DNA from: Paramyrothecium sp. XJ0827
Taxonomy: Eukaryota; Ascomycota; Sordariomycetes; Hypocreales; Stachybotryaceae
Length of the DNA: 64,000 bases
Direction: 5' to 3'
NCBI GenBank assembly: GCA_020881915.1
Contig: JAJFPB010000008.1
Span: 2,914,001 to 2,978,000, forward strand
The notes beneath the pieces were generated by a model, which saw only the letters and a program-made list of their open reading frames with translations, was not told the origin of the DNA and made no database searches. This document shows, in pieces, positions 54,628 to 64,000 of the stretch. Position numbers and translations under genes: made by a program. Each line of letters begins with the position of its first letter. Positions within the stretch are counted from its first letter, which is position 1.

Positions 54628-55487
54628 GCGGCTGTGTCACCTTAGCTACGTTTACAACACACCACTACATTAACGGCGGGGATGGACAGTGCTGCCACCA
54701 CCGACAATTCTAGCCGTTGAGCATACACAAGGGAACACTCACCCTGTCTCGGGCGAAGCCATTGCTTTTAAACCTGTATTCAAAATGATGATGCTGTTGA
54801 TTCATCGAGCAAACTTGATTGAGGTGGAGGGTAGGATATGCGTTATTTATCTGTATGAATACTGCATGCTCTTCACTGCCCAATAATGTGTCGTGATTGG
54901 GTGGATAGGAAATGCGTCTTGCTTTAGCTACCCTGCAGCTCTCACGAGGGCTGGCCTGGGAACTCCTAGAATTCTTGGATGCAAAGAAGGCAGGCCAGCT
55001 TCCTAGTAGAATAGAAGGCACGAGATTTATATATTCTCTCTACTAAGTTCAAACTTTCCCTACGGCCGAATGGTTACATATTAATCAAGCCTCATGATTA
55101 GTTAGGTGTGGTGTTGTGAGCCAAATCTCGGTGTGCTGCTGCCCACTGTCTTAGCGCCGGCTTGTAGCAAAGGTTCAATCGAGACGCCCTGTGCTCCATG
55201 ACCACCAATCAGAATGCTTTTACTTGGGCCCCTGGAAAAAGGTGCTACCAAAAGGATAATTGAGTGTAACCAACATTACGTATGATGGGTTCTATTTTAA
55301 ATGATGGATACGAACTGCTAGGCAGCCGGGCGCTTACCGCATCTCAACCCCTCCCCTATTACAAGGCTATTACTTTGCAGCTAGCTAGAGTCTTTCTCGC
55401 TACATCATCGATGACTTTGACTTCAACCATCGTTTCGTGAGTCCTTTATTATCCCTTGGTACAGTGTTTCGTGAAGCTGGACATACT
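54628..55487. other. Divergent intergenic region, 860 bp
   Basis: Between the HAD gene (-) and the CorA-like gene (+). It should hold both promoters. I see no further gene or clear motif. Confidence 0.5.
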
Positions 55488-57342
55488 ATGGAGCGTCGCA
55501 GCTCTGCACGTAAGCTGACATATCCTTCCTTCCACGCTCATTGATCTGATCAATTGTTGGTTTGACAGTGACGCCCGAAACGTACGCGCGAGCAATAGTT
55601 GCGTTATCTAAAAGATATTCGTCTACTTCCGTTTTCCCAGGGAATAACTATGTCGACTTGGCCGAATGGCTGCTTCGGGACAGGAATCTTGCCAATGTCC
55701 CGGGTACTGAGGGACAGCCGGTTCCTTTTGCAACCCATCCTGAACAGCCTCACGATTTAGTGGTTGTATATAACAGCGGCGAGCGAAAATGGGAAATGCA
55801 ACAGTATGGCCAGGAGCAGCACGGTGACTTTCTTGAAGCAGCCATCGCACCAACGCGAGACTTGGGGCAAATGGTTTTTATTCAAGGCTTCATTTCACCC
55901 TCTTGGGTATCCGCGATTGGGAGCAAATACAACGTCGATCCAGAATTCTTTAGGAGGCACATGGATTTCCTTTCACCGAGCATTGACAGGCACGCATATA
56001 GTAGCCCTTCGTTGCCAAGCTCCTCTAATAATATGTTCCGCCTTTGCATCAGCACTCTTCTGCACCGAGACAATTTCAGGGGACAGGATCTTCAGTCACA
56101 GCGTTCAGAACAAATTTCCGAGCTAAGTGCGTACAAAGCCAAAACGCTTCGATCATCGCAAGTCTTCTGTGGCGATTCGGTCGTGCGCGAGTACTCTACG
56201 ATATGCCCGTCTTTCTCGGTTATAGAACAGTGGATCTCAATCTGCCTTACTCGTTCGGAACGAGGTTGGACTGGTGAGGACAACGTCTCCCCAACTGGTG
56301 GGGATCAGTGCCTAATGAGGGGAGTACAGTCATCACCTGGTTGGATCAGGGCAGGCCTCTGGACAAGTCACCTACGGGTCCGTGGACAATACACATTGCG
56401 TCTAAGGCTACGCCTTTGCCCGTTCTTCAACATCATCACAAGATGGCATTCCGTACCACCACAAACCGCCGCAGCCCCGACTCTAATGTATCAACAGATG
56501 TACAACAGAGTACCGCGATACTTCCTCTGCAGTATGACTCGTTGATTGCGCTTGTGGATCTGGCTCGTCGCGCACCGCAAGATCCACTTTCCATGTGCAT
56601 TCCCTTGTTTGCGCACGCAGCCTTCTCAGAAGTACAGTTCTTAAACCTAATGGAAACTCGGATACAAATGCATACCAACAGCATCGCCGAAGGCAGTCTA
56701 GTAGCTGACGCGTTGGGAACTTTTCAGTACTTTTCCAATATTCTTGATCGTCATGCTCAGCAGCTGCGAGACAGTTTACGTGCACTCTGCAAGTTAGGCG
56801 AGCGAAGCAGTCATGGGATAGTGGAAAATGTGCCATCAAATAAACCTTCAGGTTTGACTCAGCATACCAACGAGACAGCGTCTGTTCGGAGTGTTGCCCC
56901 TAATAATTCTGATGGTCCTTACACTGCCAAAGGACTCATGGGAGATTATGAACAGCTGCACATTCGGTGCGTCGAATTGTCAAGAAAATGCAACCAGGGC
57001 ATTACCTTGGCAATGAACAAGGCTACCATTGAGGAATCTCGCAAAGCGATTGAACAGTCTGAGCGGGTTAAGAAATTGACTCTACTAGCAGCCCTATTCG
57101 TACCTCTGAGTGTTAGCTCAAGCTTATTCGGGATGAACATTGATCTCTTGGGACAAAGCAAAGTGCAGTTCTGGTGGTTCTTTGTTCTATGTGTGCCAAT
57201 CACCTTGGGCGCCTACATGATTTATAGATGGGACCTCCAGGCTTTGAAACAAGCTTTGGGAAATCTCTGGACGAGCCACCGCACGAAGTCGGCAAAGGAG
57301 GACGTGGCAAAGAATGTGAAGGATCCAAACCATATGGTGTAG
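55488..57342 (+). CDS. CorA-like two-TM membrane protein, 579 aa
   Basis: Fungal member of the CorA magnesium-transporter-like superfamily. ATG 55488. A 59-nt intron (55510-55568) and a 56-nt intron (56274-56329) give 1740 nt in frame. The N-terminal domain contains VVREYSTICPSFSVIEQWIS followed by WTVITWLDQGR, a pattern seen in the fungal CorA-like proteins. Then comes a long helical region. Two C-terminal membrane helices follow: LTLLAALFVPLSVSSSLFGM, with the family signature Gly-Met-Asn at its end, and FWWFFVLCVPITLGAYMIY. True transport activity is not certain: many fungal proteins of this type have enlarged N-termini and unknown roles. A broken alpha/beta-hydrolase lies downstream on the same strand. 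Confidence 0.9.
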
Positions 57343-57975
57343 CTAGAATACGCGGTATCTGTAATGATTCACGGATCAATGGTGAAATGCACCATTTGTG
57401 TCATCGCCGCATCCGTTGGCTAGTCACCCGGTGGCGGGGCAGGATCTTGTACAATAATCTAAAATCCACATTTGAAGAAATATGGTTTCCATTGCCGAGA
57501 ACTAATTTCACATCAATGCTTCAGACTCCAGTGAAACACCGTAAAATACATTGGTATTGTTTGAAGTTTGTAAATTGTTGATTCGAAGAAGCACTTCTCG
57601 TCTTCCACTGTGGCTACTTGCTTAGTAATAGACCATCACGGGTGTCGGCCCAAGACAACATGATTATGCGTGTCACAACCAACACTCCGTTGTGATTGGA
57701 GCACAGGACTGAGGTGAATCAGCGCGGGTATTTGCACAACATGACCCCTCATCATCGACATTGTTGTCATCCCCTGTCATCAGTTGCGTCTCATCCCAAA
57801 ACTGCCAATGACCCTTGGCTATCGCCCAACCATTGCGATACCCATCATGTCGACCTCTGCAGTGACCGGCTCCCTCCAAGTACTTAAGGAATCGACTGGA
57901 ACCTCCCAAGATGGTGTCGAGTGAGATGATTCCCACACCTCCATACAATATACGCACTGACCCACAAATCTAGTA
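57343..57975. other. Intergenic, 630 bp
   Basis: 3' flank of the CorA-like gene. No gene recognised. The right end may contain eroded upstream parts of the hydrolase relic. Confidence 0.45.
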
Positions 57976-58339
57976 TTGTGCTCATCCCAGGGGTTGGGAA
58001 CAGCTCGCCGGAGAACTGGCCATTTGCTGATCCAGGGTGGCTTGCTACCCTGCCGATTTCAGCTACTGGTGTGCGCATCATTGCGTACAAATATACCTCG
58101 CCATTCACAAGTACTAAGTCCTCATGGGAATCGATGTTAATGCTGGGCTATGATCTTCTCGACCATTTGCTCGATTTGAGAACGAGTCCGGGCTCAAGTC
58201 TAATAAGTACCGAGCCACGGACGGCTTTCCTCATCGCCGGGCTCACAAAGATTCTTACCAGAACGAGGGTCGGCCAATCTTAATAGTGTGCCACAGTTTG
58301 GGAGGTGTTATTGTTGAGATCCGTTGTTTTTGACGGATC
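57976..58339 (+). pseudogene. Relic of an alpha/beta-hydrolase (DUF676-like serine esterase)
   Basis: The frame from about 57976 reads VLIPGVGNSSPENWPF and then a YKYTSPFTS segment, matching the start of the serine-esterase domain found in many fungal multidomain proteins. The nucleophile elbow, RPILIVCHSLGGVIVE, is present too, but in another reading frame (about 58270-58318). The frame changes in between, and it ends at a stop soon after the elbow. About 110 codons remain of a domain normally two to three times longer, with no start codon context. Just after it, GATCCGT and ACGGATC form a 7-bp stem (58318-58339). I take it as a dead fragment. An unrecognised intron joining the two frames is possible but would not rescue the missing C-terminus. 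Confidence 0.65.
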
Positions 58340-58980
58340 AATGGCTATTCCGATCCATTGGTGGCTGGGATGTGGATGTCTTGTCTATAGCTTCCGCTGG
58401 TTAGCGCTAGCCTTTCTTCTTCTTTAATCAATATAATATGCTCATTTCAACAGGTTATGAGCCCGGAAAAGCCACCATACAGCTGAGTATCCTCCTAATC
58501 ATGATTTCCACTATAACTCGAGGTCTAATCGCCTCCTTCCACTGCGACAAAGATACTCACCACACCTTACCCGAAATTTTAACCGAATAGTGATTTAGGA
58601 ATCAAACACTGGGTTTTGCACACTTCCCGGCCTCACCCGTCACCAGCCTCTCGATTAAAATCCTTGCGCAAAACTTTCGCCATAGACTCGACCTCACGAT
58701 GGCTTCACACGACTATAATTTAAGAGCTCGACCCCTCTTGAAACCGAGCTTCCTTTGTTTCCTCCACAAGCAACATTTTTCCTCATCGTGTCGCTGACCT
58801 TGACGGATGTTCTGTTGCTGGATGCTGTTGTTTAATCTTGTTGAATATGTGGCAAAAAGGAACCTCTTGGAAGCTGCTGGAAAGGAAGGAATTTGCCACA
58901 GGAATATCCCCACCTATCGCTACAGGCTGATAAAGCAGCTATTCTAGTTGATTCCACATCGCTTAGAAAAGGACCTCTGA
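58340..58980. other. 640 bp left of the retroelement reading frame
   Basis: No gene seen. The 5' long terminal repeat and primer-binding site of the copia element should lie here or just inside, but I found no segment repeated at 63515-64000 and no clear TG...CA boundaries. Confidence 0.4.
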
Positions 58981-61900
58981 GGCCTTGTATCTCCGAGTGG
59001 TTCCCTTCTAAGTTTTGAGTCCTGGGCAACCCACGCCGACACCGACGACTCGCTTTCAGACGCAAGTTCAACCAACATTTGGGGCCTTGAAGTTACCTCA
59101 ATTGCCTCATCAGAACCAGGAGAAACCCACGTTACAGCCAATGGGAGCTCCGACTCATCCGTTACCGATACCATCGACAACAACGAGCATTCCAGCCTCG
59201 CGCTCGCAAGGGACATCGCTAGGCTGAAGAGGAAGATTCACCTGAACCTGCCCTTCACTCGTCCCACGCCTTCTCTCGTCCAGCCATCAAGGAATCCATC
59301 CTCAAGCATGTCGGCCTCGAAGGAATCGACAGGAACACTTGGCAACCTAGCCAACATCCCGAAGCTAGAATCAACAGCGGGATGGATCAACTGGAGCCGA
59401 GAAATGAAGGATCATCTCACGATGTCGGGTTATGGAGACTTGTTCAAACGAAACAAGGACAAACCCACCGGCACCAGCGCCGCGACCGTTGAAAAGATCG
59501 ACAACTGGCTCTCCAAGCAGGAACGCGCGTGCGGAGCCGTCCTCAATCGACTTGGATACAACGCCAGGGAGCAGGTAAAGGACAAGGAGACCGTCACGGA
59601 GATGTTCAGTGAGCTTGAGAAGCGCTTCAAACCAAAGGGAAGCGCGGTTTTCCAAGAACTCGATCGACGATACAACAGCCTCACCCTAGACCAATGCTCG
59701 GGAGTCATGAACTTCGCGGAACGGCTGCGAGAAGCTCAATCTGAACTCTTGCAACTAGACGAGACATGCAAAATCGGCACGCCTCAATTCATCAATAAGT
59801 TCCTAACCGGACTTGGCCCCGAATACGAAGTGTTCCTCACTGCTTTCTACCAAAACCACAACTTGCTGCCCGAAAGAGGCTCCAACGGAGAAGTAACCAA
59901 ACCTGCCGTCACATTCGAAATCGCCCTTGCCGCAGCAGAGCAAGAGGAGATGAACATTCAACAACGAGAAAAGACCAAGATACAACAAACAGCTCTGCTG
60001 GCTGGAACACGTGGTCTTCGCAAAGACCGAGTGACTCAAACATGCGACCACTGCAACAAACCAGGTCACAACAAGGCCGGATGTTTTGGCTTACACCCCG
60101 ACCTTCTTGAGGAGTTCAGGAGAAAACGAGCACTTCGGAGTGAACGACGAGAAACCAAGCTTGAGAGGAGAAAGGAGAACTCCTCGTCGCTGCAACCTGA
60201 CGAGGATCACACTGCCGCCGTCGCCTTCTTAAACACGGCCTTTCTATCTCTTCAACCCCAGTTTGGCCTGGCTGCATCAGAACCATCCAAACTACTGGAG
60301 CGAATCCACGTATTGGACAGTGGCGCCTCCTCCCACACGTTCTGCCACCGACGGAACTTTACATCACTCGAGAAATTCACCGGCTCTGCCATCAACGGCA
60401 TAGCTGGCTCGGCCATTATGCCTGAGGGGCAAGGCACATACACCCTCAAAACCATATGGAACAATACCAAGGGAAAGACAACCTTTCATAAGGCACTTTA
60501 CGTGCCAGGCGCTCACTGCAACCTCATCTCAGTCTCAGTCCTTGAGGAAGATGGAGCAACTATTCTATTTCGAAAAGGACGAGCTGTCGTTACAAACCAC
60601 GGTAAAGTCATCCTCAGCGCCACTAGGAAATTCGGTCTATACGTCATCGACGAAGATGACGAACAACTGCACACCGCTATGGCCGCCTACTCCGTCAGCG
60701 ACCCCAAACTGCAGATCTGGCATGACAGGCTCGGCCATTTGGGAGAACAGAACTTACATTGACTCATGAAGATGTCCACGGGCATCACTCCTCTATCTGA
60801 CTCCAACGTCTGTGAAGCGTGCGTAAAAGGGCGCATGAAGGAAAGGCCTCATCGCGGATGCATTCGAAAAGGAACAAGACCACTGGAGAGCGTTCACGGC
60901 GATATCGCTGGCCCTTTCTCAGACGAAGGCATCGACGGCCATAGATACTGGGCCTGTTTCATAGACGATTTCACCAAAATGACCTGGGTCTTCCCAATCA
61001 GGCAAAAGTCCGAATTTGGCAACTGCTTTCGAAAACTTCTGGAACAAGCTGAGACACCAACCCGTCGCTGCCGTTACCTTCGCCTCGATCGGGCGGGAGA
61101 AAACCAAGCTGATACAATCACTCTCTACTGCGAAAACAAGATAATTGAGATGATCTTCTCTGCTACCGAACAGCACGAACAAAACGGGGTGGCCGAAGTA
61201 GCAAACCGTGTCCTACTCGAGAAAGTCACAACGACTCTCATCCATTCAGGACTGGAAAAGAAATTCTGGCCATACGTCCTCAAATCCATGGCATATATAC
61301 GAAACCTCTCACCAGCCTCGGGTCGTCAAATCACACCTTATGAAGCATGGCACAAGGAAGTGCCGGACCTCTCCCATCTCCGAGTTATCGGCAGCCGAGG
61401 CTTTGCAAAAATGCCTTCAGCCAAACGGAAGAAGATGGACGACAAGACAATCCCCTGCCGACTCCTCGGCTATCAAGGGAGCACAAACTACGTCTTAGTC
61501 GACGATGATGGAAGAATATTCTTTGCGAATAACGTCGTGTTCGATGAGGAATCCCTGCCGAGAAAACGAATTGCATCCGAGCAACCAACTGACGAACCCA
61601 ACGCAAAACGGATGGATCTCACACCATCTCTTCCAACTATACCCCTAACCGAAAACATCAGAACAGACGAAGAGATACAGGCAGCCCTCAACCAATCCTA
61701 TCTACCGAACCAAGACGAGCCGAGCTTCCATGTGGAACTGGGGACTCCAGAAAGAACACAAAGCCCCGACGGTGTAATCAATGAACACCAAGTCCCAATG
61801 GAATCAACCGACCGTCATTCCGAACTACGCTTTCCAGTACGGGAAACCCGAGGACAAATGCCATCGAGATACACAGTCCTAGCTCAACAAGACCCAGAAG

Positions 61901-63514
61901 CTCAACAAAACCAATGGCGTTTCACCATGATTGCCATTCATCTGGCCATGATCGCCAACAACCTCGAACCGACCGAACCCGAAACCTTTGCCGAAGCAAT
62001 GAATTCGCCACATAGCGAACAATGGATGCATGCCATGATTGACGAAATCGACTCCTTAACGAGAAACGGCACCTTCATACCAGTCAACCTACCTCCAGGA
62101 AAACATACTCTCCAAGGCAAATGGGTATATAAGCTCAAGCGAGGAAAGGATGGCGAGATTACCAGATTCAAAGCTCGCTTCGTTGTCAGAGGCTTCGAAC
62201 AAAAGAGGGAATCGACTACCACGAGACGTTTGCCTCCGTGGTCAAGCCGATGAGCTATAAAATGATCTTCGCTATCGCTGCGGCCCTGGACCTTGAACTA
62301 GAACAAATGGATGTCAAAACTGCCTTCCTTTACGGTGGTGTTAAAGAAGAAATCTACGTCACTCAGCCACAGGGCTTCGACGACAAATCAGGCAAAGTCT
62401 TCCGACTGCGGAAGGCTCTCTACGGTCTTAAACAATCTCCCCGAATCTGGTACCAGACATTATCTGATTTTCTGGAAACCCTCGGCTTCAAACCACTCAA
62501 CGCCGATGTTGGCGTTTTCATCCGTGGCACAACCTACATCGCCGTCTACGTGGATGATCTCCTAATCGCTGGTCCCGATAAGGAAGAAATCCGCCAAATC
62601 AAAGCCGCCTTGAGCAAGAAATTCGAAATGACTGATCTTGGTCCGTGTCAGTACTATCTGGGAATGTCCGTCCGGAGAGACAGACGCAACAAGGCCATCT
62701 TCCTCTCCCAACGAGCATATGTCGAGAAGGTCCTACGGGAATTTGACATGTGGGAGAGCAAGCCAGTCACAACTCCCTAAGCACGTCTAAATTCCAACCT
62801 GTCCCAGACGAATACAAAGCGTCTGAAACGACGAAACTATGGTACGCAAAGGCAATTGGTTCACTTATGTATGCCATGCTTGGCACTCGCCCAGACATCG
62901 CATTTGCCGTCTCTCTCTGCAGCCGATATCTGGGAAACCCAACCAACGAGCACGTCCAAGCCGTCAAGCGCATCATGAGGTACTTACGAGGAACGATCGA
63001 CTTGGAACTCGTTTTCAGCGGACCACTCAGACCGTTAGTTGGGTACACCGACTCAGACTGGGCTGGCGACCACGACACTAGACGGTCAACGGCTGGTTAT
63101 GTCTTCAATGTCGGTACAGGCGCCATCAGTTGGAGCTCCAAACGACAACCAACGGTCGCACTATCATCCTGCGAAGCGGAATACATGGGGCAAACACAAT
63201 GCACCAAAGAAGCGATCTGGCTACGAGGGTTGCTGCGCGAACTTCTGGCCCAATACAAACATGGAGACCTTCAAACAACTATCCTCTACGGGGACAATCA
63301 AGGGGCAATTGCAATGGCCAAGAATCCACAGTTCCACGCCAGGACTAAGCACATTGACCTTCAATGGCATTACGTTCGAGAACGAGTCTCGGATGGAGAC
63401 GTTGAGCTCCAATATGTCCCAACCGAGCAACAAATTGCAGATGGACTTACGAAACCCCTTCCAAAAGACCGTTTTATCGTGTTTCGCAACGCGCTGGGCC
63501 TCTCCAATCCATGA
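58981..63514 (+). mobile_element. Ty1/copia LTR retrotransposon, internal region, inactive
   Basis: The domain order gag, protease, integrase, reverse transcriptase, RNase H marks the copia superfamily (integrase before RT). The gag frame is open from 58981 but its first ATG is at 59308. The coding region is interrupted by one stop and two frame losses (see the gag-pol entry). No LTR pair can be defined within the window. A purine-rich tract near 63545-63557 may be the polypurine tract, in which case the 3' LTR would start about 63558 and run past the window. It is inserted beyond the CorA-like gene and hydrolase relic, about 5.4 kb from the end of the NRPS. Confidence 0.93.
59308..63514 (+). 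pseudogene. copia gag-pol polyprotein with one stop and two frameshifts
   Basis: Gag (UBN2-like), then a zinc knuckle CDHCNKPGHNKAGC, the protease motif VLDSGASSHTF and the GAG-pre-integrase HDRLGHL with CEAC. The integrase core follows with its three acidic residues (VHGDIAGPF, LRLDRAGE, EQHEQNGVAE), then RT with QMDVKTAFLYG and YVDDLLIAG, and RNase H with YTDSDWAGD, SSCEAEYMG and YGDNQGAIAMAKN. The frame is broken by TGA at 60760-60762 (between pre-integrase and integrase; C-to-T change of CGA is a likely origin), by a lost base in the A run at 62201-62204, and by a lost base in the CCC run at 62775-62777. After the last shift the frame is open to its natural stop at 63514. All domains are otherwise well preserved, so the insertion is fairly young. 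Confidence 0.92.
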
Positions 63515-64000
63515 TTCACTGTTGGTCACGCAAATATGGGTCATGAGAAAAGGTGGTGACCGGGAACACCTAGCCAACCGACACTCCCGGCGCCGAAAGT
63601 CTATTATATCAAATTCATACGGTCTTTTACCCTTTCCATCATGCCCCAAGTGGGAGAAAATGGGAGCCCAACAGTCTATCCCAATCATCGAGCCTCCAAG
63701 TGACCCACAAGTCCTCGGTTCGGAACCCTTCGGCTTCCTGCAACAAACCTACAACAGCTTCAGCTGTATCTGAGCGCTCATTACGTACATACCAGAGCCA
63801 TTTCATTCAGGAACGTACCACACAAGAGCCAATTGGAAAGAATCCCATGGCAAACGAACACGATCGAGATACAAAACTACAAAACTACTAACACAGCAAA
63901 CGCTGTTGGATTGGCTTCCTCAGCCTTAATAACCACAGTCCTACAAGACATGCAACGGAACCTGCTCAATCGGATCCGGCCAAAGAAATCAAAATACCTC
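63515..64000. other. 3' flank or 3' LTR of the copia element
   Basis: Directly after the RNase H stop. It contains the purine-rich tract mentioned above and no protein signature. Whether it is LTR or host DNA cannot be decided without the sequence to the right. Confidence 0.4.

Noticed and set aside
56044..56277. Plausible-looking frame (VLYDMPVFLGYRTVDLNLPY) within the CorA-like gene
   Set aside because: The other frame contains the family pattern VVREYS...EQWIS and splices in frame to the rest, so this one is an out-of-frame shadow.
58500..58980. A 5' LTR of the copia element
   Set aside because: No segment here could be matched by eye to the 63515-64000 region, so LTR borders would be guesswork.

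Overview
The window is nuclear DNA of a filamentous ascomycete (Pezizomycotina). Introns are short (46-105 nt) with GT...AG ends. Typical fungal families are present: a GH10 xylanase with a CBM1 module, Pth11/rhodopsin-like 7-TM proteins, a GMC oxidoreductase, and a reducing PKS and NRPS. Where a gene has introns I derived exon borders by hand; the reading frames closed without remainder for the PKS, acyl-CoA ligase, lactonohydrolase, GMC, 7-TM, M20 and CorA-like genes. No species can be named. The CBM1-xylanase suggests a plant-associated or saprotrophic life.

Layout. 1-20.3 kb is a mixed flank: the 5' end of a secreted GH10 xylanase (-), a DMATS-type prenyltransferase broken by one missing base (-), a possible small secreted protein (-), a secreted lactonohydrolase (-), two 7-TM proteins (+) and a secreted GMC oxidoreductase (+), with long gene-poor stretches between them. 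20.5-53.6 kb is the core of a lipopeptide biosynthetic cluster: acyltransferase (-), CYP7/8-like P450 (+), highly reducing PKS (+), M20 carbamoylase/amidohydrolase (-), acyl-CoA ligase (-) and a 4446-residue intronless NRPS (+). 53.8-57.3 kb holds a HAD phosphatase (-) and a CorA-like membrane protein (+), followed by a relic of an alpha/beta hydrolase. 59-63.5 kb is a decayed Ty1/copia retrotransposon.

How the core probably works (inference from emericellamide- and beauveriolide-type systems). The PKS (KS-AT-DH-MT-ER-KR-ACP, no release domain) makes a reduced, C-methylated acid. The ligase activates it as the CoA ester, and the acyltransferase may pass it to the carrier domain that opens the NRPS. 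The NRPS reads T-C-A-T-C-T-C-A-T-C-A-T-CT and ends in a fungal cyclising condensation domain, so a macrocyclic lipopeptide or lipodepsipeptide is expected.

Two features stand out. One module has no adenylation domain but keeps what looks like a remnant of its last motif. The first adenylation domain has the substrate-anchoring Asp moved by one position, the pattern of beta-amino-acid domains, and a carbamoylase that could supply beta-alanine lies in the same cluster. No cluster-type transcription factor or transporter is visible in the window.
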